Source: Thermoproteus sp. CP80
GTDB taxonomy: Archaea; Thermoproteota; Thermoprotei; Thermoproteales; Thermoproteaceae
Length of the DNA stretch: 34,745 nucleotides
Reading direction: 5' to 3'
NCBI RefSeq assembly: GCF_002077075.2
Contig: NZ_LCWM02000019.1
Location: 1-34,745 of the forward strand
A program made the translations under genes and the position numbers. Positions within the stretch are counted from its first letter, which is position 1. Each line of letters opens with the position of its first letter. Positions 23,276-30,362 of this stretch are shown here, piece after piece. Below the pieces are notes generated by a model. The model searched no databases and was not told the DNA's origin. It worked only from the letters and a program-made list of their open reading frames with translations.

Positions 23276-25063
23276 ATGTTCAAGGTCATCGAAGTCGATC
23301 TCTCCAGGCGCGTCTGGCGCGTCGGCGAGGAGTCGGCCAGGAGGTTTCTAGGTGGGAGGGGTTTGGGGTCCTGGTTGCTCTACAGCCTCGGCGGCTACTT
23401 GGTCGAGCCGCTCTCGCCTGGAAACCCCCTGATAATAGCCTCTGGGCCCCTCGGCGGGACGAGGATCCCCATGGCCACGCGGGCCTACGCGGTCTTCCGG
23501 TCGCCCCTTACCGGCATCTTCGGCGGCAGCAACATCGGCGGGACGCTCGGCGCGGTCATGAGGTGGGCGGGCGCAGACGCCGTGGTCGTCACGGGCAGAT
23601 CCGAGAGGCCCACCTACCTGTTGATACAGGACGGGCGCGTGGAGTTTAGAGACGCCGCAGATCTCTGGGGCAAAGACGCTATAGAGACTGAGGTGGAGCT
23701 GAAGAAGGAGCACGGGCGCAACGCCGCCGTGCTGGCGATCGGCCCGGCGGGGGAGAACTTGGTTAGATTCGCCTCCATCAACCACGAGTACTGGAGGCAG
23801 TTCGGGAGGACGGGCGGCGGGGCGGTCATGGGGTCTAAGAGGCTGAAGGCGGCGGTCTTCGTCGCGAGCAGAAGGGAGGTGGATGTGGCGAAGCCAGACG
23901 CCCTGGACAGATGGATCAGGGAGTTCCTCCCGACGTTCATGGAGAAAACCACGGCCTTGAGGGAAGGCGGCACGCTCAGGCTTGTCGACGTCGGGAACCC
24001 CATGGGGTTCTTCCCCGCCTACTACTGGACCCGCCTGTCGCTGGACGGCTGGGAGGCCCTCTCCTGGAGCAGAAAGATAAAGCCGGAGTACTTCCTAAGG
24101 CCGGAGGCCTGTCTCTACTGCCCCGCCGCCTGCCACCGGCCGGTGAGGAGCGCCAAGCTCGGCGTCGCCGTAGATCTCGAGTACGAGACGGTCTTCGCCG
24201 TGGGCGGCCTCGCCGCGGTTAGGGACGTGGACTGGGTCATAAGGATAAACGACATAGCCGACAGGCTCGGTCTCGACACCATAAGTCTCGGCAACGTCCT
24301 CGCCTTCGCCGTCGCGGCGTCTAAGAGCGGCAAGTTGCCTCTAGATCTGGACTGGGGGGACGGGGAGGCGCTGGCGAGGCTGGCCGAGGACATCGCCTAC
24401 AGGCGCGGTGTCGGCGATCTGCTCGCCGAGGGGGTCAAGAAGGCCGCCGAGCGGCTGGGGGCAGAGGACATGGCTGTCCACGTCAAGGGCCTGGAGCCCG
24501 CCGGTTACGACCCCCGGGCGCTGAAAGGCATGGCTCTCAACTACGCCATAGGCTATAGGGGAGCCGACCACCTGGCCACCATGGCGTACGCGCTGGATAT
24601 ACCGGGCAAATTCGGCGGAGCCGACTACCTAGGCCCCGAGAAGGTCGAGGCCGTAGTCCACATGGAGAACGTAGCCGCCGTGATGGACTCCCTGGTGCTC
24701 TGTAAATTCGGCAGAGACTCCTACGACGCATATCCAGGCGGCAGGTTTTACGACATTGTTGCGCAGCTTCTGACGTGGGTCACCGGCGAAGAGTGGAAAG
24801 GTGTTGACGTCAAGGAGGCCGCGGAGAGGATAGTGCTACTGAACAGAGTAATCAACGTAAAGATGGGCGTCGACTCACGGCAGGACGACCTCCCGGCCCC
24901 GCTCAAGAAGCCGCTGACCTTCGAGGGAAAGACCAAGAAGGTAGACGAAAAAGAGTTGAAGGAGGCGCTTAGACACTACTACACGTTAAGAGGCTGGGAC
25001 GAAAACGGGATACCCAAGGAGGAAACCGTAGGAAGGCTACTCCCGGAGCTACAGCGCGCCTAG
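23276..25063 (+). CDS. Aldehyde:ferredoxin oxidoreductase (tungsten-type)
   Basis: A 595-residue AOR-family enzyme starting at ATG 23276. GGRGLGSWLL and GPLGGTRIPMATR lie in the N-terminal tungstopterin-binding domain. The [4Fe-4S] ligands are CLYCPAAC (C279, C282, C286), with a distant fourth Cys in SLVLCKFG. RLGLDTISLGN is a second pterin motif. These enzymes oxidise aldehydes to carboxylic acids, passing electrons to ferredoxin; some members oxidise glyceraldehyde 3-phosphate. The Cys pattern is complete. The upstream 165 bases are very AT-rich and include AAAATATTTTGG about 25 nt before the start. The paralog at 30363-32189 differs clearly in the substrate part. Confidence 0.93.
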   Translation: MFKVIEVDLSRRVWRVGEESARRFLGGRGLGSWLLYSLGGYLVEPLSPGNPLIIASGPLGGTRIPMATRAYAVFRSPLTGIFGGSNIGGTLGAVMRWAGADAVVVTGRSERPTYLLIQDGRVEFRDAADLWGKDAIETEVELKKEHGRNAAVLAIGPAGENLVRFASINHEYWRQFGRTGGGAVMGSKRLKAAVFVASRREVDVAKPDALDRWIREFLPTFMEKTTALREGGTLRLVDVGNPMGFFPAYYWTRLSLDGWEALSWSRKIKPEYFLRPEACLYCPAACHRPVRSAKLGVAVDLEYETVFAVGGLAAVRDVDWVIRINDIADRLGLDTISLGNVLAFAVAASKSGKLPLDLDWGDGEALARLAEDIAYRRGVGDLLAEGVKKAAERLGAEDMAVHVKGLEPAGYDPRALKGMALNYAIGYRGADHLATMAYALDIPGKFGGADYLGPEKVEAVVHMENVAAVMDSLVLCKFGRDSYDAYPGGRFYDIVAQLLTWVTGEEWKGVDVKEAAERIVLLNRVINVKMGVDSRQDDLPAPLKKPLTFEGKTKKVDEKELKEALRHYYTLRGWDENGIPKEETVGRLLPELQRA

Positions 25064-25630
25064 CCGAGCACAGGCCAGGCAAGCCGCACGGCGCCGCCGA
25101 AGTCCAGACGCCCACAGCCGGGTTCCGCGCTAAGCCGCGCTGGACGAGCCAGCGGCCACCCGCACGTCCGCCGCCCCGAAGACGCCGAGGATTTTAGGCA
25201 GAGGGCCCCCAGCCGGCAGAACCCCAAGTCTGGGCCTACCCCCAGAACGCCACGGCTCCGCCCTCCTTTCCACCTACCTCATACGGGTTCGGCCCTCTTC
25301 ATCATGGCATATCGCCTGCATTAACCTGCCTTGCCCATCCTCAATGTAGCCATATATCGACCTACGCCCGTCCATAGAGACAGATACGATACGGCCGAGA
25401 CCGACATCTCAGGCTGGGTTTGACATGCCCCGTATGTAGAGGCCTACAAGCCCCACGTCGCGGGGCTACGGCGATCCGCATTCACCAGCTATCAATCGAG
25501 CCGCAGACGATGGCATGATCGGCCCTCCGCGTGGATCGCAGAGACGGCGGATGGCGCAATCCCTTCTCCTCGGCGTCATTCGGCCCCCTCGCCAGCCGGT
25601 GGACGATGCGGCGCCCTCAGCCCGGTGTGG
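25064..25630. other. Long intergenic region with hairpins and a possible gene remnant
   Basis: About 570 bases lie between the AOR gene and the winged-helix gene without a full gene. TGTAG/CTACA (25435-25448) and AGCCCC/GGGGCT with a 7-nt loop (25449-25467) form two adjacent hairpins. On the minus strand 25274-25408 is an open frame of 44 codons with a protein-like composition (VSVSMDGRRSIYGYIEDG), closed upstream by a TGA; it could be the tail of a decayed gene. No terminal inverted repeat or transposase motif is visible. Confidence 0.4.
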
Positions 25631-25927
25631 CTACTTCTTTTTCCCTCTTCTTCTGACCGCGTCCTGCAAGTCGGCGTCGGTCAGCTGCTCTATTATTTCC
25701 CGTATCTGGTGGTACAGGTCGGCGCCCTTCTCCGTGGCCACGTAGTATTCGCCGTCTCTAGCCACGAGCCCCCTCTCCTCCATCACCGCGAGGTACTGGG
25801 ACAAGCGCCTCGGGTTTACCCTGGCCCTGGCGGCCAGCCGCCAGGCGGCGCGCTCCCCCTCCAGAAGCGCCTCCAGTATCCTCGCCACTACGTACACGTC
25901 AGGTAAGGAGTTCCCTCGCCTTTTCAT
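25631..25927 (-). CDS. Winged-helix DNA-binding protein
   Basis: A 98-residue winged-helix protein. ARILEALLEGERAAWRLAARARVNPRRLSQYLAVMEERGLVAR reads as helices 1-3 with the recognition helix near NPRRLSQYL, followed by the wing (DGEYYVATEKG) and a C-terminal dimer helix (YHQIREIIEQLTDADL). This is the pattern of short archaeal regulators related to virus and plasmid wHTH proteins. It begins inside the 3' end of the membrane protein gene (29-nt overlap), so both are co-transcribed. It could regulate the divergent surface protein genes with the palindromic operators at 26755 and 27547, but that link is inference. Confidence 0.8.
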   Translation of the reverse strand: MKRRGNSLPDVYVVARILEALLEGERAAWRLAARARVNPRRLSQYLAVMEERGLVARDGEYYVATEKGADLYHQIREIIEQLTDADLQDAVRRRGKKK

Positions 25928-26471
25928 AGATCTCGGCGGCGCGCCAGAGGGCCCTGTAGTACCAGAGGTAGCGGCCCAGCAGAGGGGCGGAGGCGGCCGC
26001 CGCCGTGAGGAGAGCCGCCACGGCGAGGTAGACGCGCGGCGTGGTCCAGAAGACGAAGATGTAGTGACCGCCGCCCAGATCCACTAAGGCCACCGGGGGA
26101 AGCCCCCCAGGGGCATGGACTTGGGCTATAAAGGCATAGGTCCTGTAGTCATATACGGCGTAGGCGAGATCCACGGCCAGGGCGGCGGCCGCGACGGCGT
26201 GCAGAAGCGGGGCGGATAGGCAGAGCCACGGCCTAGCCGCGAAGAGGCGGCCCGCGGCCAGCACCTCCAGCTGATCTCCCCCGCCGCTGCGTACGAGGAG
26301 AGCCGGCGCGGCCCACGCCGCCAGCCCGGCCGCCGACAGGAGGACCAGCGGAAGCCCCCAGACCCCGCTCCAGGCGACCGCCGCCAGAGCCCAGACCCAG
26401 ACTAGGGAGACCGCCGTAGATGCCGCGTAGAGGAGGCAACGGCTCCTCGAGCGTATCAACGTCTCAACCAT
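25899..26471 (-). CDS. Membrane protein co-transcribed with a wHTH regulator
   Basis: A 190-residue protein with about five hydrophobic segments: two at residues 12-60, one near 85-105 and one near 140-162, with an extracytoplasmic-looking loop (YDYRTYAFIAQVHAPGG) between. The short C-terminal tail is charged. ATG 26471 is the start. It resembles no family I can name. Overlap with the wHTH gene suggests a membrane sensor or an accessory to that regulator, or a small two-gene mobile cassette. Confidence 0.65.
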   Translation of the reverse strand: MVETLIRSRSRCLLYAASTAVSLVWVWALAAVAWSGVWGLPLVLLSAAGLAAWAAPALLVRSGGGDQLEVLAAGRLFAARPWLCLSAPLLHAVAAAALAVDLAYAVYDYRTYAFIAQVHAPGGLPPVALVDLGGGHYIFVFWTTPRVYLAVAALLTAAAASAPLLGRYLWYYRALWRAAEIYEKARELLT

Positions 26472-26695
26472 AGCTACGCGGACCTGCCGCTGTGGCCCGC
26501 CGCGGCCGCGGAGGGACTGCGGGACGCGGCCGCGGGGCTCCGCCGGGAGTACATGCCGATCTGCGGGAGGCTTGCCCGGAGGCCCACGCCGGCGATCGTG
26601 GGAGCCGACCGCCCCGAAGGGTCCCGACCAGCGTCTAGAGCCGATGCCAGAGTCGATGCCGATAAAGCCAATCTGTCCATAATCCCAGCAACGTG
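26472..26695. other. Divergent intergenic region, no gene seen
   Basis: The stretch between the membrane protein start and the first 146-bp repeat is GC-rich with no RNA or promoter pattern I can support. Together with the repeat's untranslated part it makes a gap of 331 bases. At its right end CAAACTAAAAATTTTT, the first bases of the repeat, looks like the stop codon and T-rich terminator of a vanished upstream paralog. Confidence 0.4.
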
Positions 26696-26841
26696 CAAAC
26701 TAAAAATTTTTCTCTATATTTTGTCGGTATCGAGTAGCTCTATAGGGTCCCGCTATGTACTTTTAGTACATGAGGTTTATAAACCCATGCACACGGCGGG
26801 GCATGTCCAGATCCCGGGTCCTGGGGATCGCGGCCGTGGCG
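26696..26841 (+). repeat. 146-bp exact direct repeat, copy 1 (promoter plus signal-peptide start)
   Basis: This segment is base-for-base identical with 27488-27633, 792 bp away. It contains a T-rich stretch, an inverted repeat, a TATA box and the first 13 codons of the following gene. The identity ends in the middle of the signal peptide. The left end matches the stop codon and terminator region of gene 26803-27495, so the unit seems to be a tandem duplication of about 792 bp. Confidence 0.9.
26755..26783 (+). promoter_or_regulatory. Operator-like inverted repeat and TATA box, copy 1
   Basis: ATGTAC, five bases, GTACAT (26755-26771) is a perfect 6-bp inverted repeat directly before TATA box TTTATAAA (26776-26783), which lies about 24 nt before ATG 26803. 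The place is right for an activator or repressor dimer. An identical arrangement precedes the paralog. Confidence 0.65.
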
Positions 26842-27495
26842 GCGTTAGTTCTGGCCGTGGCGGCGGCTGCAATCCAGCTCGCGAATCTACAGCACCACGC
26901 AACCCCGCTAAACGGGTACTACGAGGCCAAGCTTGAGGGCAACCTGCTCAAGATCATAGACCCCAGAACCGGCAAGGTGGTGGCACAAGGTATGGTGATA
27001 CGCTTTGTGAATTCGAGCGCGGTATTGGTATACGAGGCCAAGCTTGAGGGCAACCTGCTCAAGATCATAGACCCCAGAACCGGCAAGGTGATAGTGATAC
27101 GGATACGCTTTGTGAACTCGAGCGCGGTGAGGGCCGTACCTGAGGCGGCTCCGTCAAACGGCGTCGAGCGGTATGAGATCAAGCCTGCAATCATTCGCGT
27201 AACGGTGCCTATTTCCGGCACGTTGCCGCCTAGTTCGGGCGATGCATACGGGCCTTACTCGGGCGCCATGGATCTGCAGATTCAACTCTCTTGGAGCCCT
27301 GCCTCATACGTATGTGCGGGCTATATATATGCATCTACGGGAAGCGGTCCGGCGACCTGCACATACGGCACGAGCGTCTCGGCGGATTTCCCCGTAAATC
27401 CGTCAGAAACAATATATGCATTAGTGGGTAACGGTGGACCCAATACGATTACGTACAGCGGCACGCTGACGTTATACTACAATATAACAAACTAA
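26803..27495 (+). CDS. Secreted beta-rich surface protein with internal tandem repeat
   Basis: Start ATG 26803 is set by the TATA box 24 nt upstream; an in-frame ATG at 26770 lies before the TATA box and would not be in the transcript. The 230-residue protein has a Sec-type signal (SRSRVLGIAAVAALVLAVAAAAIQ). Residues about 40-110 hold a tandem duplication of a unit starting YEAKLEGNLLKIIDPRTGKV and ending IRFVNSSAV. The rest is beta-rich, with two Cys (YVCAGYIY, PATCTYG), and ends TYSGTLTLYYNITN. A closely similar C-terminus appears in the next gene. Base composition is lower in GC than the neighbours. A pilin-like or bundling-filament subunit is conceivable but not shown; the family is not recognised. 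Confidence 0.75.
   Translation: MSRSRVLGIAAVAALVLAVAAAAIQLANLQHHATPLNGYYEAKLEGNLLKIIDPRTGKVVAQGMVIRFVNSSAVLVYEAKLEGNLLKIIDPRTGKVIVIRIRFVNSSAVRAVPEAAPSNGVERYEIKPAIIRVTVPISGTLPPSSGDAYGPYSGAMDLQIQLSWSPASYVCAGYIYASTGSGPATCTYGTSVSADFPVNPSETIYALVGNGGPNTITYSGTLTLYYNITN
26920..27130 (+). repeat. Tandem duplication inside the secreted protein gene
   Basis: A 60-nt block at 26920-26979 recurs exactly at 27031-27090, and a following 25-nt block (around 26999-27023) recurs with one base change at about 27105-27129. The period is 111 nt at the start and shorter at the end, so the second copy lost a few codons in frame. The high identity indicates a recent event. Confidence 0.85.
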
Positions 27496-27633
27496 AAATT
27501 TTTCTCTATATTTTGTCGGTATCGAGTAGCTCTATAGGGTCCCGCTATGTACTTTTAGTACATGAGGTTTATAAACCCATGCACACGGCGGGGCATGTCC
27601 AGATCCCGGGTCCTGGGGATCGCGGCCGTGGCG
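27488..27633 (+). repeat. 146-bp exact direct repeat, copy 2
   Basis: Identical to 26696-26841. Here the repeat starts within the last codons of the upstream gene (its stop codon TAA is at 27493-27495), runs through the T-rich likely terminator, the inverted repeat and the TATA box, and ends after codon 13 of the downstream gene. The exact identity reaching into coding sequence suggests recent duplication or gene conversion. Confidence 0.9.
27547..27575 (+). promoter_or_regulatory. Operator-like inverted repeat and TATA box, copy 2
   Basis: Same arrangement as at 26755-26783: inverted repeat ATGTAC/GTACAT at 27547-27563 and TATA box TTTATAAA at 27568-27575, about 24 nt before ATG 27595. Both paralogs should therefore respond to the same regulator. 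Confidence 0.65.
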
Positions 27634-28539
27634 ACCGCCTTGTTGGGCGTAATGCTCGCCGTGGCGTTGAATCTATGGTTGTCCGCGAAAGCCTATGAGC
27701 CGCTCGCGACGATGCAAAGTCTTGGCGTTATTGCCAATTTCAGCGATGGCTCTACATCGCCTTCGCTCATGTATAAGATGATAAACAACACGTATCATAG
27801 CGCTCTGAGGGGCTTCGTCGCGCTAAAACAGCCACCATATCCAGTGGTTGACGTTAAACTGTTCAACAATACCCTAGTCACGTTTGAGCTACCTAGCGGC
27901 TTTAAGTACAGATATGCCTCAATCGTTATCCACGGCAATAGGATCTACGTATACGAATTTAACAGCGCACAGGACTATAAGCTGTACACGGTAGCCTCAA
28001 GGCCGATAGCCTCAGTAACGATAAAGATAATATATCCTAAAACTAAGGTCGGGAACGCCACGTTGTTGCCAGTCGGCACCTTTAAGGCTGAGAAGTTCGA
28101 AGTGTCATTACCAGGCACCGACGCGAATATCGACCCAATTTTTCAATCGTATTCGGCCTTATGGTACTCATCAGCAGGCCAGTTAATCGAAAATACCACT
28201 GCAGCTGGTTGGTTCTTCATAGTGCCTTACCAAGAAGTTAATAGTATACTAGTTGATGGTAGCGCATACCCAGGTTTTGCGTATGCGCTATGTACATCAG
28301 ACGCGCCGGGCGCAACCAACGGCGTTGGATCATACGCAGCACAGGTGTATGTCCATGCTGGTTATGCTGCTGATAATTGCCCAGTCACCTGGGTATTATC
28401 TATGTGGCCATGGGTTGGCATGGATGCCGCGGGCAATGTTTATGCCCCAACGTCATTCCCTGGGGCGAGCTCGCTCGAAGTTGCATGTGTATGCACGGGT
28501 GCGTCGTTTACATTCCAGTTCCCACCGACTGGCGGCTAA
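27595..28539 (+). CDS. Secreted surface protein, paralog, frameshifted near its C-terminus
   Basis: Starts at ATG 27595 with the same first residues as the gene at 26803 (MSRSRVLGIAAVA), then diverges: TALLGVMLAVALNLWLS completes the signal peptide. About 314 residues follow, beta-rich, with several Asn-x-Ser/Thr sites and Cys at LCTSD, DNCPV and ACVCTG. The frame ends at 28539 after TFQFPPTGG. Directly after, a +1 frame continues ANGGSNTVTCSGALTLYYG to a stop at 28594, matching the paralog's end GNGGPNTITYSGTLTLYY. So the last 17 or so codons were shifted out of frame by one inserted base near 28530-28538, or the read has an error there. In some surface polymers the last strand is used for subunit contacts, so the loss could matter. 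Low GC relative to neighbours. Confidence 0.7.
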   Translation: MSRSRVLGIAAVATALLGVMLAVALNLWLSAKAYEPLATMQSLGVIANFSDGSTSPSLMYKMINNTYHSALRGFVALKQPPYPVVDVKLFNNTLVTFELPSGFKYRYASIVIHGNRIYVYEFNSAQDYKLYTVASRPIASVTIKIIYPKTKVGNATLLPVGTFKAEKFEVSLPGTDANIDPIFQSYSALWYSSAGQLIENTTAAGWFFIVPYQEVNSILVDGSAYPGFAYALCTSDAPGATNGVGSYAAQVYVHAGYAADNCPVTWVLSMWPWVGMDAAGNVYAPTSFPGASSLEVACVCTGASFTFQFPPTGG

Positions 28540-28594
28540 CGGCGGCTCCAATACGGTTACGTGCAGCGGCGCGCTGACCTTGTACTACGGCTAG

Positions 28595-28846
28595 TATTTA
28601 GCCCCCTCTTCGCCGCCGGATTTTTCCTTTCTGCTCTTGGCCGTCTGGATTTCGCCGGCTGGGCGCCCCTCGGCCTAGGTCTGGACGGAGGCGGGGCCCG
28701 ATCGCGATCAGACCCACGTCCAACCTAGGGGGGACGTCGAAGGCGATCTGGGCCGGATCCGCGCGAGGCGGCCTGCCGGAGGTTCCTCCGGCCGTGGCCT
28801 TAAGCCGCTGCGGAGCGCCGGGGGCGCCCTCCGGGGCTGGGAGCGG
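28595..28846. other. Intergenic region with a strong hairpin
   Basis: About 250 bases between the frameshifted surface gene and the phosphorylase stop. GCCGGAGG, TT, CCTCCGGC (28775-28792) is a perfect 8-bp hairpin, and GATCGCGATC near 28700 is a palindrome. No ORF or RNA gene is supported. The hairpin could end transcription of either flanking gene, though no T-run follows. Confidence 0.35.
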
Positions 28847-30334
28847 CTAGATGTAGCCGTAGTCTCTGAACAAGCGGTCCATGGAGTAGTACTCGCCGAA
28901 GGTCCTGTAGGCGTTGTACGCAACCTGCCAGTAGCTCCCGTTGCTCAGGGCGTCGAGCGCCTCCTCGACCTTGCGCTTGAATTCGTCGTATTCCCTCTCC
29001 AGCTCGGGCGAGTCCAGCGGGAGCAACTTCCTCCTGTCCTCGCCGAAGAGCCAGCCGTTGTGGCCGTCCTTGACCACCTCCTCGACGGCGCCGTCCCTCG
29101 AGGCGACGGGCGGTATCCCGTTTATGCCGGCCTTCATGAAGGAGGTGCCCGACGCCTCCCAGCCGGAGAACGGCGTGAAGGTGAATATGTCGGAGGCCCA
29201 GACGATGTACCTGGCCTTCTCCACGTAGAGGTCGGGTATGTAGGCGACGTTGGGCCTGGAGGATGCGAGCCGTCTGAACTCGGCCATCATCCTCACGCCG
29301 TAGTCGTCGTTGGGGTGGGCCCTCCCGCCCAGCAGGAAGAACAGGTCCGTGTCGAGGTCCTCTATCAGCTGCGCTATGAAGTGGGGGCGCTTGTAGCGGG
29401 TGAGCCTCCTGGCCCATACGACCACGGGCTTGTCGGTCCTTATGCCGAGCGCCTTGAGGGCCTCCGCCTTGGCCCTGGCCCTGGCCGCCTTGAGCTCGTC
29501 GGGGCTCTTCACGTCCGACAGGGCCGGGTGCCTCCAGCGCGGCACCTCAACGGCGTTCGTCACCGCCCTGAGCTTCGCGGCGTGGTGCGGGAAGGTGGAC
29601 AGCGCGAAGTCCAGCATCTTCTTTGACACCACTATGCCCTCCCTGCCGGCGGCCAGCCCTATCTCTGTCAGCACCACGGGGTTCATGGCGAACTCGTAGC
29701 CGAACTCCCGTTTGAACATCCTGCCGGGGAAGGCCGGATGTCCCCAGGGCGCAGGCGTGTGTATGACCAGCCTGTAGTTGGCGCCGGGCCTCACGAGGGG
29801 CGCCAAGGCGGTGTACGCCTCCTGGAGGTCGAAGTACTTGACCTTGTCCCAGCCTATGTGCCTCTCGACGTAGCGCACGGCCGCCTTGGCCAGGATGACG
29901 TACTTCCTGAACCGGTCGAGGTCCGTGGACTCCACGTACAGTCTCTCGGCCGCCTTCGCGGCCCAGTCGGGCCTAAGGGGCTTGACGAAGACGGCGGTCG
30001 CCGTGTTGAGCTGGTATAGATACAGCCCCACCTCCACGTCCTCCCCCTCCACCTCGATCCAGCACGTGCCGGCCGGCTTGAGGGACTTCAGGAAGTCGGT
30101 CTGGGGCTCCTCCTCGGGGACGAGTTGTCCATTCTCCTCCTTGTAGCGGACGTAGCCCTTGTCGTAGAGCAGAGTTATGGCCGTGTACGGCACGCCGAGC
30201 CTCGCGGCGGCGTAGAACTTATCGCCCTCAAGGACTCCGAGCCCCCCGGCGTAGTTCCTGCTCCCCTCCAGCGCCAGCTCGGGCGTCACGGACACGATCA
30301 CATGCCGAGGGATCCGACCTCTTATAAACTTCAT
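28847..30334 (-). CDS. glgP: Alpha-glucan phosphorylase (GT35-like)
   Basis: A 495-residue phosphorylase-family protein, much shorter than the 800 or more of classical enzymes, as in compact archaeal members. N-terminal FALEGS-RNYAGGLGVLEGDKF-type motif (LALEGSRNYAGGLGVLEGD), central VVWARRLTRYKRPHF and C-terminal SGWEASGTSFMKAGINGIPPVASRDG are family hallmarks. The lysine expected to bind pyridoxal phosphate is K401. The enzyme would release glucose 1-phosphate from glycogen or maltodextrin with phosphate; ADP-glucose synthase-like GT-B folds are less likely given the RNYAGG motif. ATG 30334 is the start. It is divergent from the AOR gene at 30363 and probably cooperates with the GH57 enzyme at 21705-23081 in glucan turnover. 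Confidence 0.85.
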   Translation of the reverse strand: MKFIRGRIPRHVIVSVTPELALEGSRNYAGGLGVLEGDKFYAAARLGVPYTAITLLYDKGYVRYKEENGQLVPEEEPQTDFLKSLKPAGTCWIEVEGEDVEVGLYLYQLNTATAVFVKPLRPDWAAKAAERLYVESTDLDRFRKYVILAKAAVRYVERHIGWDKVKYFDLQEAYTALAPLVRPGANYRLVIHTPAPWGHPAFPGRMFKREFGYEFAMNPVVLTEIGLAAGREGIVVSKKMLDFALSTFPHHAAKLRAVTNAVEVPRWRHPALSDVKSPDELKAARARAKAEALKALGIRTDKPVVVWARRLTRYKRPHFIAQLIEDLDTDLFFLLGGRAHPNDDYGVRMMAEFRRLASSRPNVAYIPDLYVEKARYIVWASDIFTFTPFSGWEASGTSFMKAGINGIPPVASRDGAVEEVVKDGHNGWLFGEDRRKLLPLDSPELEREYDEFKRKVEEALDALSNGSYWQVAYNAYRTFGEYYSMDRLFRDYGYI

Positions 30335-30345
30335 GCTTTAAAAAG
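30335..30345 (+). promoter_or_regulatory. TATA box between the phosphorylase and the second AOR
   Basis: GCTTTAAAAAG lies about 24 nt before ATG 30363, giving a leaderless start for the AOR gene and deciding against the earlier in-frame TTG at 30351. It directly abuts the phosphorylase start on the other strand, so that gene must use a different promoter, perhaps overlapping the AOR 5' end. Confidence 0.6.
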
Positions 30346-30362
30346 TGTAATTGCGTAGACCC

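Noticed and set aside
25435-25467. IS200/IS605 end hairpin
   Set aside because: The hairpins resemble such ends but no TnpA or TnpB sequence and no second end are present, so it is kept only as an unexplained structure.
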